NCBI RefSeq assembly: GCF_012927205.1
Contig: NZ_JABBGC010000001.1
Coordinates: forward strand, 434,001 to 498,000
Length of the DNA stretch: 64,000 nt
Direction of reading: 5' to 3'
Source of the DNA: Chitinophaga fulva
Lineage (GTDB): Bacteria; Bacteroidota; Bacteroidia; Chitinophagales; Chitinophagaceae
The notes under the pieces were generated by a model that saw only the letters and a program-made list of their open reading frames with translations, did no database searches and was not told the origin of the DNA. A program made the position numbers and the translations under genes. Positions within the stretch are counted from its first letter, which is position 1. Every line of letters starts with the position of its first letter. This document shows positions 1 to 8,112 of the stretch, piece after piece.

Positions 1-135
1 ACGGAAATCGTAATGCAGCCGGGTAGCATGATGACGTTGTACCACAAAGACGTGTTTCCCTTTTTCCGGCTTGCCGGCGGTGGGCTCTGTGGTGTCCCCG
101 AAGTTCCGTTTCTGTTTATATCTGGCGAGACTCAT
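1..135 (-). CDS. ligD: ATP-dependent DNA ligase LigD, N-terminal fragment (window edge)
   Basis: The first 45 codons of a gene that continues beyond the left edge. The frame opens with ATG at 135 and stays open to base 1. The translation contains 'FVVQRHHATRLHYDFR', the start of the LigD 3'-phosphoesterase domain, including the histidines of its active-site strand. LigD seals and end-processes double-strand breaks in bacterial non-homologous end joining together with Ku. Its ATG overlaps the stop codon of ku as ATGA, so the pair is translationally coupled. Ligase and polymerase domains lie outside the window and cannot be assessed. Confidence 0.9.
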   Translation of the reverse strand, partial: MSLARYKQKRNFGDTTEPTAGKPEKGKHVFVVQRHHATRLHYDFR

Positions 136-920
136 GAGGCGCGTTTTTTAGAAGAGGATGGTTTGGCGCCCAGACTGGCTTTCAGCTGATCAAACAGGTC
201 ATCGCTCTTGGTATGTACCACCTGTAACTTCTTCACCACCGGTTTCTTACCACTGGCTTTGGCTTTAATGATCTTGAGCAGTTCCGCTTTGTATTCATCT
301 TTATACTGACTAATATCGAATTTTGCAGCGTACTGTTTGATCAGTTCAATAGCCATGTCCAGCTCCCGTTTAGCTATTTTAACGTTATCAGGTAGACTGA
401 GATCTTCAGCCGAGCGTATCTCCTCTTCATAGCGCAGCTGTTGCAGCAGCAGGTAGTTTTCCCGGGGCCTGATGACGGACAGATGTTCCTGCGTACGCAG
501 CACGAAACGGCTGAGCCCCGCTTTTCCTGTTTTCTGTAAAGCTTCCAGCAACAGTTCATATGCTTTTTCCCCACCTTTGGCCGGTTCTAAAAAATAAGGA
601 TTTTCAAAATAGATATCATCTATAGAAGCCTCATCCACAAAGGATTCTATTTCGATAATCTTACTTTTTTTGGGACTGGCGGCTTCAAAATCATCATCTT
701 CCAGTACCACATATTCATCATTGTAGAGATATCCTTTCACAATTTGTTCCCAGGGCACCTCTTTTCCGGTATTTTCATTCACTCTTTTAAACCGGATATG
801 GGCCAGTCCCTGGCTGTCGAGCATATCGAGGTCCAGCTTGCTGTCCTGTGTGGCACTATATAATTTGACGGGTATATTCACCAACCCGAATCCTATTGAT
901 CCTGACCAAATTGCACGCAT
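132..920 (-). CDS. ku: Non-homologous end joining protein Ku
   Basis: 262 residues, a normal length for bacterial Ku. The N-terminus 'MRAIWSGSIGFGLVNIPVKLYSA' (in part) is the family signature, and the body keeps the beta-barrel core with 'PYFLEPAKGGEKAYELL' and 'RENYLLLQQLRYEEEIR'. Ku forms a ring-shaped homodimer on DNA ends and recruits LigD. The C-terminal 40 residues are rich in Lys and Ser, as in other Ku tails that contact DNA or ligase. It is first in an operon with ligD, overlapping by four bases. The start ATG at 920 fits the family start. Regulation is not evident; a divergent gene begins about 120 bases upstream. Confidence 0.97.
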   Translation of the reverse strand: MRAIWSGSIGFGLVNIPVKLYSATQDSKLDLDMLDSQGLAHIRFKRVNENTGKEVPWEQIVKGYLYNDEYVVLEDDDFEAASPKKSKIIEIESFVDEASIDDIYFENPYFLEPAKGGEKAYELLLEALQKTGKAGLSRFVLRTQEHLSVIRPRENYLLLQQLRYEEEIRSAEDLSLPDNVKIAKRELDMAIELIKQYAAKFDISQYKDEYKAELLKIIKAKASGKKPVVKKLQVVHTKSDDLFDQLKASLGAKPSSSKKRAS

Positions 921-930
921 GGTGTGAAGG

Positions 931-1029
931 TTTTGGTTACACGTTAATGTTTAACACAAATGGTACCAGTGTACGCTATAATGGTAAACAGCGCGGCATA
1001 ACTTTTGGTTTTTCCGTTGGTAACCAAAA
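931..1029. repeat. 10-bp inverted repeat in the ku / 1041 intergenic region
   Basis: TTTTGGTTAC at 931-940 and its exact complement GTAACCAAAA at 1020-1029 flank the centre of the gap between two divergent genes. The arms are 79 bases apart, so a hairpin is unlikely. Paired operators or chance are both possible. Confidence 0.3.
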
Positions 1030-1040
1030 AACCTTATTTT

Positions 1041-1388
1041 ATGGAAAAGCCTGGAGAAATGACAACACTTACACGCGTTCTGGAGCGGTTACATGAAAAA
1101 GGATATGATCATGAGCTGAAGATGAGTGACCACGGCAGAATGCAATCGCCGGACACGCAGAAAATCTATAATCCGGAAGATCTCACCATCATTAAAACCT
1201 ATCGTTTTGAAGGGGAATCAGACCCGTCAGATTCTTCCATACTGTATTTGATGGAAGACGCCGAGGGCAACAAAGGGTATGTACTGGATGCTTATGGTGT
1301 TTACACCTCACATGATGAGCCCTGGTTCGACGAGTTCATCAAAAAAATCAAAGTAGAAGACAGAGAAGAACAGTTGCTATTTGGCTAA
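1041..1388 (+). CDS. Small conserved Bacteroidota protein (often mislabelled PRPP synthetase)
   Basis: 115 residues from ATG 1041; a start at 1059 (MTTLTRVL) is equally possible and 1005 less likely. The core 'IIKTYRFEGESDPSDSSILY' followed by 'GYVLDAYGVY' is a motif I recognise from small Bacteroidota proteins. Databases often label these 'phosphoribosylpyrophosphate synthetase', but the chain is far too short for that enzyme and has no PRPP-binding loop. Function is therefore unknown. No signal peptide or membrane segment is visible, so it is probably cytoplasmic. It is transcribed alone, divergently from ku, and ends just before a clear intrinsic terminator. Confidence 0.75.
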   Translation: MEKPGEMTTLTRVLERLHEKGYDHELKMSDHGRMQSPDTQKIYNPEDLTIIKTYRFEGESDPSDSSILYLMEDAEGNKGYVLDAYGVYTSHDEPWFDEFIKKIKVEDREEQLLFG

Positions 1389-1427
1389 CTGCTTCAGATA
1401 ATGCAGCAAAACTTTTTCATCAGCATG

Positions 1428-1460
1428 CAACCCGTCACCGTTGGCGGGTTGTTTGTTTTT
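1428..1460 (+). terminator. Intrinsic terminator after the 1041 gene
   Basis: Stem CAACCCG (1428-1434) pairs with CGGGTTG (1445-1451) across a 10-base loop and is followed by TTTGTTTTT. It is 40 bases past the stop codon. Confidence 0.8.
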
Positions 1461-1474
1461 GCCCGGATGGGCAA

Positions 1475-1501
1475 CAAAAAGGCCCCTGTACAGAGACAGG
1501 G
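1475..1501 (-). terminator. Intrinsic terminator after the DUF892 gene
   Basis: Read on the minus strand, CCCTGT (1501-1496) pairs with ACAGGG (1489-1484) and is followed by GCC and a TTTTT run (1480-1476). It lies about 50 bases past the stop codon of the ferritin-like gene. Confidence 0.75.
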
Positions 1502-1551
1502 ACCCTTGCAGTTTCGATTCAACAACTAACAATCTTTTAAACAAGCGTGGT

Positions 1552-2121
1552 TTATTCGGCAGCTGCTTCATCATTCACGGTAGATTCAGCTATTTCTGTG
1601 AGCAAACTGTCTGCATGTTTTTCTTCTTCAAGTGTTTGTTCCAGCAGTTCCGCTGCATCCGCGTGTCCCATGACATTAGCCAGTGTACGGAGGCTACCGT
1701 AGGCAGATATTTCGTAGTGTTCCACTTTTTGAGCGGAGATGATAATACCGGCGTCCCGTACCATGGAATCTTCTTCTGTATCATCTACCCCGCGCTGGGC
1801 TTCCCTGATGAGGCCTTCCATGGCTTCACATTTTTTAGCCTGGGCTTTTTTGCCCATCATTTCAAAAATATCTTCCAGCCGGGCAACATGGATTTTTGTT
1901 TCTTCCAGATGGTGGCCAATGGCATCTTTAAGGTCTTCGGAGGTAGCAGCTTTCTGCATCCTGGGCAGGGCTTTTACCAGATTTTTTTCGGCCCAGTAAA
2001 TATCTTTCAGTTCATCCATGAACAGTTCATGGAATTTAGAATTGCTCATTAGCTCCCTTGATCGCTGGGCGGGCTTTCTGGCAATGGAGGCCGTTTTTGT
2101 TGTTGTTCTGGACATACGCAT
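1552..2121 (-). CDS. Ferritin-like DUF892 (YciE/YciF family) protein
   Basis: 189 residues. From about residue 28 the chain matches DUF892 four-helix bundles: 'FMDELKDIYWAEKNLVKALPR', 'HLEETKIHVARLEDIF' and 'YGSLRTLANVMGHADAAELL', with the Glu/His pairs typical of a ferritin-like di-metal site. Members are stress- and stationary-phase-induced in enterobacteria, and their biochemical role is not settled. The first 24 residues are basic and rich in Thr/Arg; Met25 (2049) is an alternative start that would remove this tail. If real, the tail could bind DNA or be intrinsically disordered. It appears monocistronic with its own terminator. Confidence 0.85.
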   Translation of the reverse strand: MRMSRTTTKTASIARKPAQRSRELMSNSKFHELFMDELKDIYWAEKNLVKALPRMQKAATSEDLKDAIGHHLEETKIHVARLEDIFEMMGKKAQAKKCEAMEGLIREAQRGVDDTEEDSMVRDAGIIISAQKVEHYEISAYGSLRTLANVMGHADAAELLEQTLEEEKHADSLLTEIAESTVNDEAAAE

Positions 2122-2150
2122 AAACGTAAATTTAGTTGCGTGACGAAATG

Positions 2151-2351
2151 TTAGTTATCCGGTTTGTGTCTTTGAAACGCTTTCTCAGCCTGTGGATCTG
2201 CCGGTTGGTGGGGAACGTCCCTTTCAGGCAGTTCTTCCGGTATTGGTTCAGGCTTGTCAGGCGGTGGTTGCACAGGTGTCGGCTGTTCCTTTCCCGGTTG
2301 TTCTTTATCGGGCGTAGGTTCCTCTTCTGGCTTTTGTCTTTCCGGGTTCAT
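2151..2351 (-). CDS. Small Pro/Glu/Lys-rich hypothetical protein
   Basis: 66 residues with ATG at 2351. The composition is dominated by Pro, Glu, Gln and Lys, with near-repeats such as 'KEQPGKEQP' and 'PDKPEPIPEELPERDVP'. There is no signal peptide, membrane segment, cysteine or recognisable domain, and it is probably disordered. It sits 30 bases upstream of the DUF892 gene on the same strand, so the two could be co-transcribed. Low-complexity composition makes a chance ORF possible, but the ATG start and tight spacing favour a real gene. Function unknown. Confidence 0.5.
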   Translation of the reverse strand: MNPERQKPEEEPTPDKEQPGKEQPTPVQPPPDKPEPIPEELPERDVPHQPADPQAEKAFQRHKPDN

Positions 2352-2672
2352 AGCTTGCTGTTTTATGGGTTAAATAACTCCTGAAAAAAATCAAAGTTCA
2401 TTCCAATGCCGGCATATTCGTTATCCACATCTGCTTACATCCGTCGCAAACATCGTGCTGCAAAGATTTTCAGACGTCAATAGCGCTCACCTACAATGCC
2501 AGCCGCACAATACATTTATAACTCCGCATGAGCCGTAGAAATAAGTGGCATACTGTGGAAATAGTTGCGCAGAAAGGGCTCCGGAAAATACGCAGATCTG
2601 GTCATCTGTTTTTTACGCATAAAATAGTATCTTGAATTGCTTACACAATTACCACCTATTTGAAGAGACCAA
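2352..2672. other. Intergenic region upstream of the CHASE3 kinase
   Basis: Roughly 320 bases between divergent genes. A minus-strand reading frame here runs into the kinase gene and lacks coding character. I see no RNA gene or strong hairpin; the stretch presumably carries the two divergent promoters, but I could not identify convincing boxes. Confidence 0.4.
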
Positions 2673-4103
2673 ATGCACTTTCCAGTATATAAAAAAATAC
2701 GCATCGGATTTTTCATTGCCTTTACGGTTATTATCGCTGCATCCATCTTCTCCTACCTGGTGGCTAAAAACCTGCTGGAAAATGCCGGCAGGCTGAATCA
2801 TGCCATCGAAGTGTCCAAACGGCTGGAAGTGATCACCCGTCAGCTAAAAGAAGCTGAGGCCGCCATCCGGGGTTATAACCTTACGAAAGACAGCTCTTTC
2901 CTGGACCCCAGCATGGAGGAAAGAAGCAAACGTATAGAAAGGGAATATCTGCTCTTACGTAAAATCACCGCTGAAAGCCCGCGACAGCAGAAGCACCTGG
3001 ATACCCTCCGGCAATTACTGACCATCAAATACCAGCAGCTGATGACCGGCAGCCAGACGGTGACCGTTGCCCGACAGGAAAGCTCCGTGAAAGAAGGGGA
3101 AAAAGCCGCTGACCGGCTGGACCGCAAGGTGCAGGACATGATACGCATTGAAGAAAACCAGGTACATGAAAAATCAAAGCTGTTTCATTTCTTCTCCGTA
3201 TTGTGGGTACCCGTGATCTTCATCTCCTCGATCGTGGCCATCCTGATAGGCATCTATTCCTATGTGACGCTTACCCGCGAGTTCAGGCTGCAGCTGCATA
3301 TCGAGAGCAAGATGAAATCCTATCAGCGCGATCTTCAGCAAAACATCTCCCTGCTCAATAAAACCAACCAGGAACTGGAACAGTTTGCTTATGTGGCCTC
3401 CCACGACCTACAGGAGCCACTGCGTAAGATATCCACCTTCAGTGACCGGTTGCAGATGAAATACAAAGACCAGCTCCCCCCGGATGCTACCCAGCTGATA
3501 GACCGCATGGTATCTGCCGTGTCCCGTATGCGGGTACTGATCAACGATCTCCTGGTGTTCTCCCGGGCGGGGCGCATTACCCCGGAAAGCATCACCCGTG
3601 TGGATATGAACGTGCTGCTACAGGAAGTGCTCACTGACCTTGAAGTGACCCTGGAAGAGAAAAAAGTGACCGTCACTTACGACAGTCTGCCGGAAATAGA
3701 AGGCAGTGATACTTCTTTTCACCAGCTGTTCCAGAATATTCTCGCTAACGCCATCAAATTTGCCAGCCCTGACCGGCCGTTGGCAATCAATATCCAGCAG
3801 CAGGTACTGACCGGTAAAGAGCTCAGATTAGTGAAGGAAAGCCGGTGGGATACGCTCTTCTGTCGTATCAGCATAGCAGACAACGGCATCGGCTTCGACC
3901 CCGCCTTTGCTGAACGTATCTTCCTGATCTTCCAGCGCCTGCACGGCATCAGCGAATACACCGGCACTGGTATCGGACTGGCTATCTGCAAAAAAATTGT
4001 TGACAGCCACAACGGTTTCATTTTCGCGGAAGGCGAGCCTGGAGAGGGGGCTACTTTTGTCATCGTTTTACCCCTTGTTCAGGGCAATAAAAATGAGGTT
4101 TGA
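2673..4103 (+). CDS. CHASE3-type sensor histidine kinase
   Basis: 476 residues. A membrane helix (about 9-31) is followed by a helical periplasmic sensor of CHASE3 type ('LKEAEAAIRGYNLTKDSSFL'), a second helix (about 172-196), a coiled linker, and a HisKA domain with phospho-acceptor His244 in 'ASHDLQEPL'. A HATPase_c domain with 'NILANAIKF', 'DNGIGF' and 'GTGIGLAICKKI' boxes completes it. It should autophosphorylate on His244 in response to an unknown envelope signal. The 'SHDLQEPLRKI' H-box is that of phytochrome-like kinases, which often signal to small REC proteins. The next gene, 79 bases downstream, begins with exactly such a REC domain and is the probable partner. Confidence 0.9.
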   Translation: MHFPVYKKIRIGFFIAFTVIIAASIFSYLVAKNLLENAGRLNHAIEVSKRLEVITRQLKEAEAAIRGYNLTKDSSFLDPSMEERSKRIEREYLLLRKITAESPRQQKHLDTLRQLLTIKYQQLMTGSQTVTVARQESSVKEGEKAADRLDRKVQDMIRIEENQVHEKSKLFHFFSVLWVPVIFISSIVAILIGIYSYVTLTREFRLQLHIESKMKSYQRDLQQNISLLNKTNQELEQFAYVASHDLQEPLRKISTFSDRLQMKYKDQLPPDATQLIDRMVSAVSRMRVLINDLLVFSRAGRITPESITRVDMNVLLQEVLTDLEVTLEEKKVTVTYDSLPEIEGSDTSFHQLFQNILANAIKFASPDRPLAINIQQQVLTGKELRLVKESRWDTLFCRISIADNGIGFDPAFAERIFLIFQRLHGISEYTGTGIGLAICKKIVDSHNGFIFAEGEPGEGATFVIVLPLVQGNKNEV

Positions 4104-4182
4104 TACGATTTAAGAAAAGATTAGCACTTTTATTGCGGAGGCAAACGTTATCTGAACTTTTGCCACACTTTAACTTATCCAG

Positions 4183-5622
4183 ATGAGCGAACGACCGATA
4201 CAGATACTCATGATCGATGATGATGAAGATGATTTTTTCCTGGTAACGGAACTATTGCGCGATATTTCTCCCGGCCAATACACCCTGGAATGGGCCTCTA
4301 CGTATCAAAAAGGCGTTGAAGCCATTGAACGAAAAGCCCATGACATATTCCTGGTAGATTACCGGCTGGGGCCGCACACGGGCCTGGACATCCTCCATCA
4401 TCTTCAGGAAATGCAATACAGCATGCCCGTCATTATGCTTACCGGCAAAGGCGATTATGCCATCGACCAGGAAGCCATGAAAGCCGGCGCCTATGACTAT
4501 CTTGTAAAAGGCGAAATCACCGCCGATCTGCTGGAACGTTCCATCCGCTATGCACTCGACGAATACAAACACCTACGCACCATCGAAGAAAGTGAGAAAA
4601 AATACTTCGGCATCTTTGAAAAAGCACACGACCTCATCATTCTGGCCGATTGCGATAAAAACATCATCGATGCCAATCCGGCTGCCCTCCGGAGATTACA
4701 GTATCAGAAAGACGAAATCCTGAAGCTGCACCTGCGCGATCTCTTTACCATACAGGAACAAAGCGAACAATTCCTCAACAACATCAGCAACGATGGCGCT
4801 ACCGGCGTACAGGAATATGAATTCAAAACACGCGATAGCAAAAAACTATTTGTGCTCATCAATGCAGTCATGCTGGATGAAGCAGAACAAATCTTCCTGT
4901 GCGTGATACAGGATATCACAGAGAAAAAAAGAGAGGAACAGGAAAAACAACATCAGGAAAAATTCGTGATCACAGGACGCATTGCCCGGGTGATTGCCCA
5001 TGAAGTAAGAAACCCGCTCACCAATATACTGCTGGCCGTAAGCCAGTTCAAAGAAGAAGAAGACGTTGCCGCCAACGATGACTCTGGCTTGTACACAGAC
5101 ATCATTGAACGTAACTGTACCCGCATTAATCAGTTGATCACCGAACTGCTGGACAGCACCCGTATGATAGAGCTGCACACAGCGGAACATGGTATTAACC
5201 AACTGATCGAAAATGCGCTTAAACTATCGCAAGACCGTATGCAGCTGCATGAAATGCGGCTCAACAAACAACTGGTTGCCCCCGATATCAAAGTGAATGC
5301 AGACGATGAGAAGGTGGTGATTGCCTTTCTGAATATCATTATCAACGCGATCGAGGCCATGGCTCCGGGCAAAGGCATCCTCACCGTTACCACCCGGCGC
5401 AATCAGGACAAAGCACAGGTACAGATCTCCGACAATGGCATTGGCATTCCGGAGGAAAAACTTTCGCGCCTGTTTGACCCGTTTTACACCAATAAAGCCA
5501 AGGGAACAGGTTTAGGCCTTACCAGCACGCAAAACATCCTGTTAAATCATAAGGGGACCATCCACGTAGACAGTGAACAGGGCAAAGGAACAACTTTTAC
5601 CATCACATTGCCGGCGGTTTAG
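4183..5622 (+). CDS. REC-PAS-histidine kinase (reverse-order hybrid)
   Basis: 479 residues without membrane segments. Residues 5-125 form a receiver ('MIDDDEDDF', phospho-acceptor Asp near 58 in 'LVDYRLG', Lys in 'LVKGE'). Residues about 135-250 form a PAS domain ('IFEKAHDLIILADCDKNIIDANPAA' fold). HisKA carries His273 in 'IAHEVRNPLTN', followed by HATPase_c with 'NIIINAIEAM', 'DNGIGIPEE' and 'GTGLGL'. The receiver probably accepts phosphate from the upstream CHASE3 kinase and gates the C-terminal kinase, giving a two-kinase relay. Its last 20 bases overlap the convergent iron-permease-like gene on the other strand. Confidence 0.9.
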   Translation: MSERPIQILMIDDDEDDFFLVTELLRDISPGQYTLEWASTYQKGVEAIERKAHDIFLVDYRLGPHTGLDILHHLQEMQYSMPVIMLTGKGDYAIDQEAMKAGAYDYLVKGEITADLLERSIRYALDEYKHLRTIEESEKKYFGIFEKAHDLIILADCDKNIIDANPAALRRLQYQKDEILKLHLRDLFTIQEQSEQFLNNISNDGATGVQEYEFKTRDSKKLFVLINAVMLDEAEQIFLCVIQDITEKKREEQEKQHQEKFVITGRIARVIAHEVRNPLTNILLAVSQFKEEEDVAANDDSGLYTDIIERNCTRINQLITELLDSTRMIELHTAEHGINQLIENALKLSQDRMQLHEMRLNKQLVAPDIKVNADDEKVVIAFLNIIINAIEAMAPGKGILTVTTRRNQDKAQVQISDNGIGIPEEKLSRLFDPFYTNKAKGTGLGLTSTQNILLNHKGTIHVDSEQGKGTTFTITLPAV

Positions 5623-6127
5623 TTTCTCCCGGTCCGGCATCTTCGGGATATTTCTTACGTCTACGCAAATGTTCTTCATGTTTACTGAGTGCGCCGTTAA
5701 TCGCTTCTTCCACAGAGTGCGATTCATTCATGCTGATTTTTCTGGCAGTTTCTTCTGCCATCACATGATAGTATTTATGCAGGATATCCAGCTCTTCTTC
5801 GGAAAGATTTTCCACATCAATCAGCCGGTTGCTGGCCTGTTTGTGTGCAGCAATCAATTCATTCAGCTTCAGCTGGATGGACTTGGAGTCTTTGTTTTGT
5901 GATTTCTGAATGAGGAACACCATCAGGAAAGTGATAATGGTGGTACCGGTATTGATCACCAGTTGCCAGGTATCGGAGTAATGAAATACGGGGCCGGTCA
6001 ATCCCCAGACGATGATGACGCCCAGCGCAACAAAAAAAGCCCAAGCGCTGCCGGTAGCGGCAATTACTTTGGCGGCCATGGCTTCAAAAAATCTGATACC
6101 GGATTTTTTCTCGGATAATGGTTTCAT
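5603..6127 (-). CDS. Low-affinity iron permease-family membrane protein
   Basis: 174 residues. Residues about 20-75 form two membrane helices around 'GSAWAFFVALGVIIVWGLTGP' (split here) and 'TGTTIITFLMVFLIQKSQNKD', the signature of the low-affinity iron permease family (FET4-like, PF04120). The following 'QLKLNELIAAHKQASNRLID' helix is also typical. The bacterial members are short and not shown to move iron, so transport activity is inferred from family name only. The cytoplasmic C-terminus is charged, ending in 'KYPEDAGPGETKPPAM'. The 3' end overlaps the kinase gene by 20 bases in a tail-to-tail arrangement. Confidence 0.8.
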   Translation of the reverse strand: MKPLSEKKSGIRFFEAMAAKVIAATGSAWAFFVALGVIIVWGLTGPVFHYSDTWQLVINTGTTIITFLMVFLIQKSQNKDSKSIQLKLNELIAAHKQASNRLIDVENLSEEELDILHKYYHVMAEETARKISMNESHSVEEAINGALSKHEEHLRRRKKYPEDAGPGETKPPAM

Positions 6128-6149
6128 AGCTGCCTCTTTTATTGTAAGA

Positions 6150-6179
6150 AGATGCAGGCAAATAAATCTGCCTGCATCT
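6150..6179 (-). terminator. Terminator-like hairpin after the NtrC-type regulator
   Basis: AGATGCAGGCA (6150-6160) and TGCCTGCATCT (6169-6179) form an 11-bp perfect stem with an 8-base loop. The T-run on the minus strand is poor, so termination efficiency is uncertain. Confidence 0.55.
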
Positions 6180-6187
6180 CACCCTAT

Positions 6188-7621
6188 TTAGTAGTTGATA
6201 TTCAGCAAGCGCAATTTATTGTACAGCGTTTTGCGGTCGATGTTTAACAGTTGTGCCGCTTTGGTTTTATTATATTTTACTTCTTTGAGCACATTGATGA
6301 TTTTATTGTATTCAGCCTGCAGTGCAACGGTTTTCAGGTCGTTATCATTAGCCATGATGGCTAGTTCTCCCGTTATCTGCAATTCTTCCTGTGGTTGGGC
6401 AAATGATTCTTTCATTTCCAGCGGAAGGGCCGCCATGTTGATTTCCTGCATTTCCGGCGTCAGCAGGCAGGCGCGGCGAATGATATTTTTCAGTTCGCGG
6501 ATATTACCCGGCCAATTGTACTGTTGGAAGCATTTCCACACTTCCGGAGATATTTTACCACAGGATTTCTCCAGTTCTTTTTCCACTTGTTCCACGAAGG
6601 ATGCTACAAACAGCGGCAGGTCTTCTCTGCGCTCACGTAGTGGCGGGATATAGATAGTGAATTCATTGAACCGGTGGAAGAGGTCTTCCCGGAATTTTCC
6701 GCGCTGTACTGATTCCGACAGTTTTTCGTTGGAAGCTACGATGATGCGGACGTCTACCGGTATTTCCTTAAGGCTGCCCACCCGGCGGATCACTTTTTCC
6801 TGTAATACACGGAGCATGGCTACCTGGATGTCGTAAGAGAGATTGGAAATTTCATCGAGGAAAAGCGTGCCTCCCTGAGCCTGTTCAAAGGCGCCGATTT
6901 TAGTGCCGATGGCGCCGGTAAAGGAGCCTTTTTCGTGGCCAAACAATTCACTGGCGGCCAGTTCTTTGGAGAGGCTTCCGCAGTCCAGTGCTACAAACGG
7001 CTGCGACGAACGTTTACTGTGATGATGTATCAGGTGTGCCACAGACTCTTTACCAGTACCGGTTTCCCCGAAGATGATCACACTGTAATCAGTGGGCGCT
7101 ACCAGTTTTATCTGGCGAATCAATTCGCGGGCACCTTCACTTTCACCGTAAACATATTTATCATTTTTCTCACTTTGGTTGCGGGACAGGAGTGTTTCGC
7201 GGGCTTCAGGCGCACTGCCGGCATCTACCGGCTGCACTGCCATGCGTTCCTGTTCGGATTCCTTATGTGCAAAAGCTTTGTGCACCAGGTTAAGTATTTC
7301 ATCCGGATACAGCGGCTTGGACAAATAATCATACGCGCCGTTCTTTACCATTTCCACGGCTACACGCACATCGGTATAGCCGGTGATGATAATGACGATT
7401 GTCTGCGGATTGATTTGATGGATGTCTTGCAGCAACTGTGCACCATCTGTATCTTTCAGCCTGTAATCGCACAATACGAGATCAAATGTTTTTTCTTTCA
7501 TCATTTTGAGCGCAGCAGCGCCCGTCATGGTGGTATCTACATTGAACCCATGTTTGCTCAGAAATTTACTGAGGAGCGTACAGATATTGATTTCGTCATC
7601 TATAATCAGAATATTTTTCAT
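6188..7621 (-). CDS. Sigma-54-dependent NtrC-family response regulator
   Basis: 477 residues in the canonical order: REC (1-118, Asp52 in 'CDYRLKD'), AAA+ ATPase (about 155-390), and a Fis-type helix-turn-helix at the end ('NKTKAAQLLNIDRKTLYNKL'). Walker A reads 'GETGTGKES', the sigma-54 contact loop is 'GSFTGA' (a conservative variant of GAFTGA), and Walker B is 'GTLFLDE'. It should activate sigma-54 promoters when phosphorylated. It is flanked by the REC-PAS kinase on one side and a lone REC protein on the other; the kinases at 2673-5622 are the likely input. No targets are visible in the immediate neighbourhood. Confidence 0.93.
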   Translation of the reverse strand: MKNILIIDDEINICTLLSKFLSKHGFNVDTTMTGAAALKMMKEKTFDLVLCDYRLKDTDGAQLLQDIHQINPQTIVIIITGYTDVRVAVEMVKNGAYDYLSKPLYPDEILNLVHKAFAHKESEQERMAVQPVDAGSAPEARETLLSRNQSEKNDKYVYGESEGARELIRQIKLVAPTDYSVIIFGETGTGKESVAHLIHHHSKRSSQPFVALDCGSLSKELAASELFGHEKGSFTGAIGTKIGAFEQAQGGTLFLDEISNLSYDIQVAMLRVLQEKVIRRVGSLKEIPVDVRIIVASNEKLSESVQRGKFREDLFHRFNEFTIYIPPLRERREDLPLFVASFVEQVEKELEKSCGKISPEVWKCFQQYNWPGNIRELKNIIRRACLLTPEMQEINMAALPLEMKESFAQPQEELQITGELAIMANDNDLKTVALQAEYNKIINVLKEVKYNKTKAAQLLNIDRKTLYNKLRLLNINY

Positions 7622-7689
7622 ACTTCTCTAATATGTGGTATTTGTCAACAGCTTACTAAAATTACTAAATAAATCCCGGCTCGTAGCCG

Positions 7690-8112
7690 CTAGTGCCTGA
7701 TATTGCCTATCAGTTCGTCAACATGTTTTACACTGAAAGGCTTGGGTAGAAAGAAGGTGGCTCCTGCGCTCAGCGCTCTTTGCTTCTCCATACCGTTATC
7801 ATAGGCACTAATGGTAATGACCGGTAAAGTCGGGCATTCTTTTCTGATCTCCGGCAATGCGTCCAGTCCAGACCCGTCCGGCAGGTGAATATCCAGGAAC
7901 AGCAGGTCCGGCTGCTGGCTGCGCAGATATGATAATCCTTCGTTCAGAGCATGTACATACTGAACATGATAGCCATGCCTGACAAGGGTTAATTGCAACA
8001 ATCGACAAATGTCCGGTTCGTCGTCGATGATCAGGATATAAGATCCGTTTTTTATTTTATCCGTTGAACCCAATCCGGACCGGTTCACGGTTCTCTTTTT
8101 TGGTTGTAACAT
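7690..8112 (-). CDS. Single-domain response regulator
   Basis: 140 residues, essentially one receiver domain: acidic pocket 'IIDDEPD', phospho-acceptor Asp74 in 'FLDIHLPDG', Thr/Ser in 'ITISAYD' and Lys in 'LPKPF'. There is no output domain, so it probably works as a phosphate shuttle or by protein contact. The ATG at 8112 lies inside the 3' end of the upstream glycosyltransferase gene, giving a 56-base overlap. Residues 1-24 precede the receiver fold and are basic. The overlap implies translational coupling. It is 68 bases ahead of the NtrC-type gene, so all three could share a transcript. Confidence 0.88.
   Translation of the reverse strand: MLQPKKRTVNRSGLGSTDKIKNGSYILIIDDEPDICRLLQLTLVRHGYHVQYVHALNEGLSYLRSQQPDLLFLDIHLPDGSGLDALPEIRKECPTLPVITISAYDNGMEKQRALSAGATFFLPKPFSVKHVDELIGNIRH

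Noticed and set aside
2516..2746. 76-codon minus-strand frame upstream of the CHASE3 kinase
   Set aside because: It runs over the kinase start codon and has no coding character.
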